Below, piece by piece: positions 22,212-32,251 of a stretch of 64,000 nucleotides of DNA. Every line of letters starts with the position of its first letter. The stretch's first letter is position 1. The translations under genes were made by a program, and so were the position numbers. Under the pieces are notes generated by a model. The model had not been told where the DNA came from. It did not search any database and saw only the letters and a program-made list of their open reading frames with translations. Source of the DNA: Collybiopsis luxurians FD-317 M1 (Eukaryota; Basidiomycota; Agaricomycetes; Agaricales; Omphalotaceae); assembly GCA_000827265.1 (NCBI GenBank), contig KN834763.1, forward strand, positions 434,001 through 498,000. Direction: 5' to 3'.

Positions 22212-23614
22212 CTATTCGTTCCTCATCTCGCCGCTCCTTAGATCTTGCTTTGGCTGCTTGCTCTGCTTCTCCAACTGAACGTAAATAGACGAAAAGTCCT
22301 TCCGTCCTAGTTCTGAGCTTTCCTGAATCATCTGAGCATAAAGCGCTTCTGCGGCCTCGCCCATGGGAATGGGACATCCAGCAAGAGAAGCCATATTAGA
22401 GGCAAGACCCATGTCCTGTTATCCATAGATTAGAATACACGAATACAAAATCCAAAGCTGAAACACCATCTGATATCAAGTACTCACCTTCAACATCAAC
22501 GCCGTAGCGAATCCTCCCTCATAATCTCTCTCACATGGTGGGGATTTCTCAGACAACGCATTTGGAACAGGATTGTTAACTGAGATCGACCAACAGTTGC
22601 CGGTTGACGAACTGATGACGCTCGTAAGGACCTTTGGATCGAGGCCTAGCTTTGTACCCAGAAGCATAGCTTCACCCACGACGGCTTGTTGAACACCCAA
22701 AATGAGCTAAGGGGAAGATGATTGGACGATTCATAACCGCGAGGCGGTATTATGCAACTTACGTTGTTACATATTTTAGCCCCCAAACCTGCACCAGAAG
22801 GCCCGCAATGAATGATCCTTTGACCCATGAAAGAAAGAATGGGATGGGATTGTTTGAAAGCCACCTCTGTACCGCCAACCTAGTTTATTCGCCTCATTTC
22901 AGCCGATTTAGAAAGATACAAAGACAATCCAGCACTTGCAAGAAACGCGAGTGTTGCCGCTTTTGCTCCAGTCACGCCTACGATGATTATTTAATTCTGG
23001 GAGGAGAGGGGGGATTAAGCCTGGACGAACCTCCAGACACGGGAGCGTCTACCATCTGTGACCCTACTTCCACCACATCCTTGGCCACAGAACGCGCAAC
23101 ATCTACATCTAACGTCGTAGAGTCAACCAACAACGTATTCTTGGCTAATTCTGTGGGAAGCTTCCGCAGCGCAGGTATGATTCCATTATTGTACACACTG
23201 AGAACCTGAGGCGAAGACGGAAGCATAGTTATGATAGTCTCGGAGGCCAGAGTGGCTCTAGCTATTCATAATGAGAGGGCCGAAGTAGAAGATAAAGGAA
23301 ATACGAACTCTTCTGGAGTATCAGCGATCTGGATTTTAGCTCCAGGATACTGATTGACAAAATTAGTACAAAAACTTTGCGCGCTTTCAGGTATAGCATC
23401 GCAGACAACGAATTGCGATTCGGGAGCTTGAGCGAACTGTTTAGAGAATAGATTGTAGGCCATTTCGTGACCCATGCGGCCTAGCATTCATTGATCAGGT
23501 CAGAACGAAGGATAGGTGAGAGCGAGACTACCGACCTAACCCAATGAAGCTTGTGCTCTTGGTCCTGAGTCCACTGCGAGACACGGAATTGAAGCACCGC
23601 AGAGAGACCCTCAT
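22212..23614 (-). CDS. 3-hydroxyisobutyrate dehydrogenase, mitochondrial
   Basis: About 350 residues from seven exons. After a basic Ser/Arg-rich presequence (MRVSLRCFNSVSRSGLRTKS) comes the NAD-binding motif FIGLGRMGHEMAYNL. The family signature DAPVSGGVTGAKAATLAFLVGG, split here by introns, holds the substrate-binding DAPVSGG; GAGLGAKICNN holds the catalytic lysine; KDMGLA closes the set. The enzyme oxidises 3-hydroxyisobutyrate to methylmalonate semialdehyde in valine breakdown in the mitochondrial matrix. One intron (22880..22939) uses a GC donor. The C-terminal tail is Gln/Lys-rich and longer than usual. The gene is divergent from CWC24 over 273 bp. Confidence 0.92.
22880..22939 (-). other. 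GC-AG intron in hydroxyisobutyrate dehydrogenase
   Basis: The 60-nt intron starts GCAAGT and ends AACTAG. Its removal joins ATLAFL to VGGTEVAF, the conserved core of the family signature. No GT donor nearby gives that sequence. Confidence 0.8.
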
Positions 23615-23887
23615 AACTGCTGCAAGAAGTTGGTCAGTAAGAAGTGGGGAACGCTGGGGAAGAGTGCGGGGAACTCACGTGCAAGTCAAGTTCCGGAAGA
23701 GTGCATAGAGTCTACTGAGACGCTGCCCTGACCAGTTATCCAAAAGTTACAGCCTGTGGTATATCTGTCAGTATCTTGTATTACGGACGGTACATGATTG
23801 ACCCGAGATGAATGGCCCAACTTGAGGGTGCTCAGTGCTGACTCATCTTGCTGCATTTCTTCAACTCCAACCATCATCACCTTCCTC
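23615..23887. promoter_or_regulatory. 273-bp divergent promoter, dehydrogenase / CWC24
   Basis: Two start codons diverge over 273 bp. No CACGTG or obvious TATA box was found. The region must drive both genes. Confidence 0.45.
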
Positions 23888-24983
23888 ATGTCTACTGAAG
23901 TCAAAGTCCCATTTTTCAAGAAGAAAGGATCTCGACCTACTACAAGTCGCAAACGCTCCACTTCTCCCTCTGCCGTACAATCTCCAGCATCCTCATCGAA
24001 ATCAGAAGTTATTCTCCCCACTAAGAAAGGAACGACAAATCTCCTCAGCGCTGGCACCAAACGCAAAGCATCAGAACGAGATCACGACGACCCAGACGCG
24101 CCAGAGAAGGACGGCCCAGACGTCAAATGGACTTCTTCTGGCTCTCATTTACATGCGGCACTAGACATATTGGCAGGTGACGAGGCTGAGGAAATATTGG
24201 CGAAAAGACGGAAGGCAGAACCCACAGAAGATGACGATGATGTTCCAGATGATGGGTTATATAAAGGGCAGAAAGCTTACAAGTCTCATATAAAGAAGAG
24301 TACAGAAGTACCAAAAGCGATGCGAGTTGGACCTCAGCGGAATACAAACAGCACTATAAGAACAGTAACTATTGTTGACTATCAGCCGGATGTGTGTAAA
24401 GACTATAAAGGTACGTGGCTGAACGGCTTTCTGCATACATGTCGATGCTAATATCTGCCTTTCCAGAGACTGGGTATTGCGGTTTTGGAGATACGTGTAA
24501 ATTCCTTCACGATCGAGGAACCTGTGAGTCCTTCACATTGTCCACGCTTTCTAAATAGACTTACATGTCACTCTTCCAGATCTTGCAGGATGGCAATTAG
24601 ATAAGCTTGCTGAGAACCCACGGAAACAGGTCGACGATGCCAGTGACGACGATTCTGATTCTGATGAAGACATTCCCTTCGCGTGTCTAATTTGTCGAAA
24701 GCCTTACACAGACCCTATCGTCACTAAATGCGGACATTATTTTTGCTCCGCCTGTGCTATCAAGCGTTTCGCAAAGACACCCAAGTGTTTAGCTTGTGGT
24801 GCTCCTACGGGAGGCATGTTCAACAGAGCAGACAAAATAATCGCGAAAATGAACAAGAAGAGGGAGGAGAAGGAACAGAGGGACGCAAATGATGGAGAAG
24901 GAGGGACAGTTGAGATAGAAGGACTGGCCAAGGAGGACCAGCATTCCAGCACTGGCTCAGAGTCGGATGACGACGATAATTAG
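23888..24983 (+). CDS. CWC24: Pre-mRNA splicing factor CWC24 / RNF113 homologue
   Basis: Three exons (23888..24410, 24467..24523, 24580..24983) give 327 residues. A lysine-rich disordered N-terminus leads to [11 protein letters not shown] and the [17 protein letters not shown] segment conserved in this family. A CCCH zinc finger follows (C-x8-C-x5-C-x3-H, CKDYKETGYC ... CKFLH), then a linker with YLAGWQLD, then a C3HC4 RING finger ([20 protein letters not shown] through CLACG). CCCH plus RING in this order is diagnostic for Cwc24/RNF113A, a spliceosome component acting around the first catalytic step, with E3 ligase potential. The tail is acidic. The in-frame TTG upstream at 23798 was rejected in favour of the ATG that starts [12 protein letters not shown]. 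Confidence 0.93.
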
Positions 24984-25415
24984 ACATATTCTGGGTCTCA
25001 TCTATATGATTGTACAACAAAGTTGGAGCGCGCGCGTTCTCTGGAAAACCCCAAGCACCTTGCGATGTTTCGAACGGTGTGTACCCGCCGCCACCGCACG
25101 CCATGATCACTCGGCAGTATACTCGATATTCTAATGCATAGGCGAACAGCGAGTATAATTGACCGGCCATAATTTACAATAACGAGTCTTTCTGCTCAGG
25201 ATCTCGTATGTAGCCTTCTCCGAACATGACCAATTCCAGACTTGTACTTTAAAGCATTTATAAACTGAATTTGGTAAATCTAGCACGTGGACATTAATCA
25301 CGTGGTCGTGAGAGAGCACTTTACAGCTATCCACCGCAGAAATCCCACATTCGTACACCGACCAGAAACAAGAAAAAGTCGAGTTCGCGTCGTTGCACGA
25401 ATCCTCAAGACCAAA
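24984..25415. promoter_or_regulatory. eL15 upstream region with two CACGTG boxes
   Basis: This 432-bp gap follows CWC24. Near its end, CACGTG occurs twice (25284-25289 and 25299-25304), 15 bp apart start to start, about 110-130 bp before the eL15 ATG. Short ORFs here have no codon bias. Confidence 0.55.
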
Positions 25416-25774
25416 ATGGGTGGCTACAAGTATATTACGGAGTTGTACAAAAAGAAGCAATCGGATGTCCTTCGATTCTTATTCCGTGTAAGGTAGGCTT
25501 TGAACGATTCGTCTCGTCGGGAAATTTCAACTAGATGTTCCTACTTTATAGATGCTGGGAGTATCGTCAGCTCAATGTTATCCACCGTGCTTCTCGTCCT
25601 TCCCGTCCCGACAAAGCCCGCAGGCTCGGGTACAAAGCCAAGCAGGGCTATGTCATCTATCGCATCAGGGTTCGTCGAGGAAACAGGAAAAAGCCTGTCC
25701 CCAAGGGTGCGTATCCGAATTCAGCTTTTCGGTTCAAGACTCATCGAATCTCTATCTTTGTAGGTGCTACCTAT

Positions 25775-25811
<37 letters not shown>

Positions 25812-26250
25812 TCCAGCGTAGCTTGAGGAGCACTGCTGAGGAGCGTGTTGGTCGCCGATGCGGCAACTTGCGGGTGCTCAACTCGTACTGGATTAACCAG
25901 GATGGTGTTTACAAGTACTACGAAGTTATTCTTGTTGACCCCAGCCATAAAGTCGTAAGTTTTTTTCGCTATCAGTACTTCCTAATGTCTAATTTATTCC
26001 AGATTCGCCGTGACCCCCGTATCAACTGGATCGTCAATCCAGTGCACAAACGCAGGGAGGCTCGTGGTCTCACTGCTATCGGAAAAAAGGTGTGGACTCG
26101 TTTCTCGCTGTCGGGTTATATCGTTGCTGAATCCGCTTTTGTCTTATTTTCTAGAACCGTGGACTTGGAAAAGGACACAGGTACAATCACACCCCTGCCC
26201 GCTCAACCTGGAAGCGCCACAACACCCTTTCCCTTCGCCGTTACCGGTAA
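25416..26250 (+). CDS. RPL15: 60S ribosomal protein eL15 (RPL15)
   Basis: Five exons (25416..25492, 25552..25706, 25764..25954, 26003..26089, 26155..26250) give 201 residues, close to the usual 204. The protein matches eL15 throughout: [91 protein letters not shown] and the C-terminal LSLRRYR. It is part of the large ribosomal subunit near the peptidyl transferase region. Splicing before WEYRQLN and at KG/ATYG is needed to rebuild the family sequence. Two CACGTG boxes lie just upstream. Confidence 0.97.
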
Positions 26251-26742
26251 ATGTGATGTTTATGTTCAAGTTGTCTGTGCGCGTTTCTATGTCATGCTCT
26301 CTCTTACCATTACTGCAATACGTTTATGCTATGGTTGCCATGCCTCATACATATCCGACGTTTATCTGTGTAGGTGACACTAAGTGCTGTGAAGCGATCT
26401 AAAAGTGAGAAAGAGAAATTGCTAAGTGATCCAATTATCGTGTTTCCAGAATGTTTCCGCCTGGATGTAGCATCGTGGCTGGGTCCTAGAAGGCTAAATT
26501 ACAGAATCAGAATTATCCCGCACAAGTGGTGAGCTGAGCTCTGAGCAATCTTGACATTCTTCAAGTATCCTCCAGTCAAAGCATCTGAAAATTCGCTGTG
26601 TTCTGTACACCTCTTCCTATGTTGTATGCACAACGATTCGGAAGTTGGTTACACCGCAGGATTATCGACTGAGAAGGTAGGCATTAAATTGAGTCAAATT
26701 GGAGGTACATGGATATTGTCAAAGTATCATACGCGATTACTG
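26251..26742. other. Convergent 3' region, no gene seen
   Basis: This gap lies between the stop codons of eL15 (+) and the first BTB gene (-). It contains pyrimidine-rich sequence and short ORFs without recognisable products. It probably holds 3' untranslated regions of both genes. Confidence 0.45.
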
Positions 26743-27795
26743 TCAAACTCTTCTAACAATTTTCTTCTTCGTGCGCTTACCATTACTCAATTCAGGAGAA
26801 TCTGGGTCGGACTCGTCCAATGGTGGTGCAACTACGCCGAAACGTCATTCAAAATATTTGACTTGACAAAAAAAAAGCCATACCCTGATAGTCTGGTAGC
26901 TCCTTCTCGATAAGTTGGGTAAAATCAAAATTCATCGTCTCCCTTCCACCATCGAGGCGCCAATCGATATTACCCCAACCTCCATAGTACGTATTGTACG
27001 GCCGAAGTCGTTCACGAAACTGCAAAAGAAGAAAGAAGGTCGTATCGCCCAAACGCTCGAGATCAGTTTTCGTGAACGATTGAGGGCGTCGAAGAATTTC
27101 ATTGAACGAGGGTGTTAACCAAGAACGGATGTCAAACTTCCGCGCGATAACAACCTTGTCGACAGGGTCGATGTTTGGCAGCCCATTCATGGTGGAAATG
27201 GCATGGTTCTTGACTTTATCCATGCACCACATATCCGCGAGCTTCAGAACCGACGTCCATTCGGAAAATGTCAATTTGGGGACCGGTTCCATGAACCTTT
27301 GACTGAACGTGGTTCCAATGCTCAATCAGCATTGAGTGAATCACAAGACGGGGCATCGGCTTCACTCACGGAGGAGATAAGACCCTCAACAGCTGTCGGA
27401 AATCTTCTTTCAAAACCCCATCGATATGTATGGGATGTTGGTCGTCCAAACCTTCTTTGCTCGAAGGTTCCATTGGGAGATCCATCATAGCACTCCAATG
27501 TTCTGATTCGGCCGCAAGGATGTTTATTTGGAACCGGAATAAAACCCCATCGACCTGGTTCAAATTCAATCACAATCGATGCTTTCGTTTTTTGAGGTCT
27601 TACCAAGAAAACTCTGTGGTCGTGATAGAAAGAGTTATCACGAGGGTAGCTAGCAGTTTGCACCTCAGTGAACGGGTTTGCCTTCTCCATAACATCATTA
27701 AGGACAGAGGGCAACGAATTTTCAGCGGTAGGCGTGGTGGGTTCGACTCCATTGATTTGAGATGCGGTAGGTTGAGGCAAAGAGGCGGTTACCAT
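26743..27795 (-). CDS. BTB/POZ-like domain protein, copy 1
   Basis: Four exons (27795..27604, 27554..27370, 27302..26884, 26831..26743) give 294 residues. Introns fall after HRVFL (phase 0) and after VLSPP (phase 2). The fold signature seen in agaricomycete BTB proteins is present: VDGVLFRFQINILAAESEHW, HPIHIDGVLKEDFRQLLRVL, then EWTSVLKLADMWCMDKVKNHA, DPVDKVVIARKFDIRSWLTP and LERLGDTTF. These proteins may dimerise or act as cullin-3 adaptors, but the role is unknown. The C-terminus is uncertain: without the last 52-nt intron (26832..26883, GTATGG...GCGTAG) the frame stops at 26849 after SSQIF; with it the protein ends in a basic KKKIVRRV tail. The gene is head to head with a close paralogue at 28640. 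Confidence 0.8.
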
Positions 27796-28639
27796 ATTAG
27801 AGCAGATAGAACACAGGGAAGTTGGGCTCTTTGGAGGTTCGCTGAATCAGAGGACCGGACGATTTATAGACAGCCAGTGAACCTACACCATGGCTAGCCA
27901 GTCTTGCCTTGAGGCCTGCGGAGGGGCGAAGATTGATGCATAATTGAGGGGCGAGCTTCCTGCATTGGGTCACGAATGGATACTACTGGCCCAGAAGTAG
28001 TACTACCTGACTCCTCATGGTGCAGTAGTGGTGCTGCGCTTGACGTTTATCTTTTATCTTTGAACACACGCGGGGCAAGTAGTAAGTCCTTGCACAGAAG
28101 CGAGGACGCGACTGCGAAACCTTAGCAAAACCATGAATTGGTGTATATTCAGATCGATATGACAGGCGCAGTTAAACTCTTGAATACCGTAACCTTGATT
28201 TTCCAAAGCTCATATTCGGATATTGATATGAGATTGATAAGTTCACGAGGCAGACTTCTATCCGTAGCAGTAAGTATCTTTGGGTTCTCTCGGATTGAAT
28301 TTCCCGTATTATATCTATCTTGAGGGCAGCAACTACGGCTCGCTGCTAGATCGGGCAGATCCGTCAATGCGTAGTGAGTACTAGTGAGTGGTGGGTCCAA
28401 CTTACGTAGCGCCCATGGGCGTCAACTTAACTAGATCACATCCCCGCAGCTGCAAGCACATCCTCTTTAGTTCTCTTCAGAAAACTCGCTGACTGGCGCT
28501 GTGCTGGCTCTCGTATCTCATCCTAAAAACGTATAGAAGGTGCTGCGGTACCTTGAGTTCGATGTAGTAGTTTTCGCAAATGTCAGGAAGTATTTAAGTG
28601 AGAAAGAACCGTGGCATCCCAACACTCCTTGCAATAATC
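27796..28639. promoter_or_regulatory. Divergent intergenic region between the BTB paralogues
   Basis: About 840 bp separate the two BTB start codons. I see no ORF with codon bias and no clear repeat. It should contain both promoters. Confidence 0.4.
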
Positions 28640-29599
28640 ATGTCTAATCTTCCTGTGTTCCTAGGCAGAGAACCAACCGTCGCTGAAGACTTGAAGTATA
28701 TGGAATATGATTCGTTCGCTGAAGAGGGCCCACGGACTATCGGGACCCCAGACCCTGAAAGGCTTCAACGGGATACTTCTCATTACTTACCAGGGAAGAT
28801 TTTTCTCGTACGCGACTTTCTTGACTCTGGGGGGACCCAATTAACTTAGTCCTTTTTCAACAGGTGGACAACTGTCTATTCCAAATACCCATGCATTACC
28901 TGTCCAGCGAATCCGAAGTCTTTCTAGGAATGACAGAAATACCTCTTCCAGCCGATGGAAGTGCTGAGGGAATGTCCGATGATCATCCCATTCGCCTAGA
29001 CGGCGTCTCGAAACAAGATTTTCGTCAGCTTCTTAAAGTTCTGTGTCCTCGGTAAGTTAATTGTGACTATATGCGCCCACTCTCGCCATTTACTAGAGTG
29101 TTTCATGTAGAAAAGCATACGGACCTGCAGCGGTTCTATCGTTCGGCGAGTGGACCTCGGTCTTGAAGCTTGCTGATCTATGGTGCATGGATGCAGTCCG
29201 AGAGCATGCGATCAGTGTAATGTCGAAGTTGACCGTTGACCCGGTGGAGAAGGTGGTCGTAGCACGGACATACCACGTCGATCAGTGGCTCATCCCGGCC
29301 TTTAACGAAATTCTTCAACGTGCAAACACATTGACGGAGCATGACGTCGACCGTTTAGGTTTGTCGACTGCCCTACGTTTGGTCGCGATTCGCGAACGCC
29401 TGGTGCAAGATTATCGAGGAATTCACACCTTGACACATGCACGACAAGCCGTTAACCTCGATTTTACAAGTGCCATTATTAGCGAACTTCCAGAATGCAA
29501 AAATGTCAAGACCCACTTGTACGTCGTTTCAATTTGAGCGGTTGCCGTTTACTTATTCGTCTTAATAGCAACAGCTGGGGTAGCCTAACGTATGCGTGA
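28640..29599 (+). CDS. BTB/POZ-like domain protein, copy 2
   Basis: The ATG at 28640 starts MSNLPVFLGREPTVAEDL. Introns lie after GKIFL (phase 0) and after VLCPR (phase 2), exactly as in copy 1. The shared core reads VDNCLFQIPMHYLSSESEVF, HPIRLDGVSKQDFRQLLKVL, EWTSVLKLADLWCMDAVREHA, DPVEKVVVARTYHVDQWLIP. The N-terminal part differs strongly from copy 1, while the BTB core and helical C-terminal half are well conserved. A possible last intron (29519..29568, GTACGT...TAATAG) would replace the tail VKTHLYVVSI (stop at 29537) by VKTHFNSWGSLTYA (stop at 29599); I cannot choose between them. The GTG at 28598 is not used. Function unknown. Confidence 0.78.
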
Positions 29600-32251
29600 A
29601 TGCCATTGTTTGACCTCCTGTAATTTTGCCAGAATTCATCACCCCATTAAGCAAATTGTAGTCTGTTGTCTATGTGATCTCCAAATCCATCAAAAATCAC
29701 GTTTCGTAATCTCATTTCAACCCTTTCCAATCCTAGCCACTAGCAGAGCAGTGTTGTCAGACCATTTCTTGAATCACGAAAGAGATGAGGATACTACTGA
29801 ACATTCTGGTCAATGATCTTCAGGTCTTGAGCTGAAATGCAACTGTTGCATATCCGGAATGCCCGATGTCCGACGTTCGACGCATTCGATGCCGAGAACA
29901 TAATGAGATGAGTATCAGTATAAGATGTGGGATGTGGTCATTGTGTGGCGACTAATGCCGAGAATAATATGTATGCCCCATGGTTTTAGGAGGGAAGACG
30001 ACTGAGTTGTTTTTTTCAAAATCGTTTCGTATTTTATCTTTACTTATTCTTTGAGTTCTCTACGAACTTGAGTATGATGACGTAGGGGATCACTTACGAG
30101 AATTTGGCTCGAGGTTCCGTCAGTCAAAGCAAGTCATATCAAACTCCTAAAAGCCAAGTTTGTCGTCATTATTAATTCAATTGGGTAGACGGCGGGAAGT
30201 GGGCGTTTCTCGCTGAAAGTGATCATCAGAGTCAACGTACCGAAAACATATGACATATCGCCGACCACCTTCAGCCGCAACTTTCTGTCCGCTATACTAA
30301 TCGAAACTTGCAACGCACCTCCTGTACCGTATGTATATCGAGAGCCTGGCACGTTTGTGACATTCTGGGGAAGCAACTTCCGCATCTTTCGTGAACCTTA
30401 GAAGTGCGCGATGTCAGCCTGAAACCGCTCAATCGCATTCAACGTTGATTACATGTGCCCGGCTTGCGGTACTCCTTGCATCTCGCTAAGCTCTTCATTG
30501 TATATTCCGCAAAATCCGCATTCAGCCGCTATGCCGTGAGTGTATCGGCCGCTGCGAAAAATAGGCTGTGACTTGTAGCAACTTGGAGTACTTAGGTAAA
30601 ATTGACCTCAATGGTGGCAGGATCTAACCGTTAACAGCTTTAAACATGAGTTGCAAGTACCTTTGTTTCTACTCTAGTTGCCAATCTCAATCGATCCGGC
30701 TTGTGCGGGCTTGAAGATACGACGGACAAGGCAATTGAGATGTGCTCCCGGGTACGAGAATTATTCCGACTCGTTGAACGCTCAAGTGAATTGAGAGATC
30801 GAGGGGCAACAGATGTACAAAATTAAATTGGCACATCCGACGAGGAACATGATATACGCTTGGCAAGGAACACAATGGACTCACCTGGCGCTCAAGAGAT
30901 GTATTCGCCGGGTCATAAGAGGATGTCTTTGCGAAGCAGAGATTCTTAACGGACAGCCTGTGTGCCTTGGAACGCGGGATGATAGATAAACTTCTGCCAG
31001 AAACCGTGAAAGATCACTGAATCTTGTGCAGTAGAGGCAGGGCCGGAGTATAACTTGTTGTACAGGAGGCAACATCTGATATCACTGGCATCGGTCTCTG
31101 CATAGCGGCATGTTTTTTGAAATCTGCTTTGGATCGCTAGACAGCAGTTTGGAAAGAAAAAGTTAGTGTAGAGGATTGTCAAGGGTATCTGGCGCGGATC
31201 TGGTACGTCCAAGTTAACCTAAATGTTGAGCTTGAATTTGGGTTGTGCCGTAGGAATCTATGAAGATAATGTATTTGATCATAGGAGCGAGTTCAATTTT
31301 GGTTAAGGTGGAATGGAGTTTTTGGTGGCGGATGTATGTAGGAGGAGTAACGCGGGGGTACATATAAATGAAAGGTTCGGCAGGGAAGATGAGGTGAACA
31401 TTATAATCTGTTGCCGTCGCTGCGCCAATATTACGAAGATGTGCATAGGAAATAGCTCGCCGTTACCGGGAAGTATTAGTCCCGACCTGGAGGTCTGGTT
31501 AATATGTGCAACACCTTCTGCAAGGGATTAAGCACCATAAAGTCCGCAATACGGTAATTTGAGCAAACCTGCTATTTTTGAGCTGTTATCTAGTGTCGAA
31601 TGAGACCGCCAGAGGTATGGAAGAGGATAGATCGAGCGCCTGTGTGCGCCTGGAATTGAAACTGTATGACAGTAGAACAACATCGGGATCAACGGAAATC
31701 TGCGACACGATGTTGAGACAGAATGCCGACGTGGACCGGAAAGGGCGAACATGAAATGTAAAATGGAGGAATTTAGGAGAAGAGATGATAGGAAGGAGAC
31801 GAAGAAGACGAAGAAGACGGCTAGGAGAGTTGTGGGATGGATACTGGAGGGGTATGCCGTTTAAGGAGTGTGAGTATATGCGGTATGTTGGGAGACTATA
31901 CTATAATTAGTATGACTAAATGGAGTAAGGTTAATATCGGCCCGCTTAGCTTCCCTCACCTTGAGCGTAATCGGTCGGCTAGAATTCTCATCCCCTGAAA
32001 TTTCTACATTTTACGGCCATCTAATAAAACCAGCCTTTATACGCTGCTATCCCTCAGCTGTCCTTTTCCTTCAGCTGCCCTCACAGCCAGCATCTCTCTG
32101 TGCCAGTCGCGGGTGTGGCTATTCTTAAATCTCAATCGATTTTGATGACTGACAATTCCCGACAGCTACCACATCGTCCTGTGAAACGGTCTCAAACCTT
32201 TCCAGTTCTTTTGTTTAAGCCCTTCCCAGTTAAAGTCTCTGGCTGTCTCTC
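29600..32251. other. Gene-poor 2.65-kb stretch
   Basis: This is the largest gap in the window. ORFs on both strands are below about 90 codons, have no splice partners and resemble nothing I know (for example 30134-30385 and 30946-31212 on minus, 31313-31531 on plus). Purine-rich repeats (GAAGAAGACGAA type) occur near 31790-31820. No terminal inverted repeats, target-site duplications or polymerase-like protein were found. It may hold a decayed gene or mobile element, or a non-coding transcript, but I can show none of these. Confidence 0.4.

Noticed and set aside
30134..31531. Short ORFs in the 2.65-kb gap as remains of a mobile element
   Set aside because: No reverse transcriptase, transposase, terminal repeats or duplications could be seen; the pieces are too short to assign.
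31780..31830. GAAGAAGACGAA-type repeat as a functional element
   Set aside because: It is a short imperfect purine microsatellite, common in such genomes, without further context.
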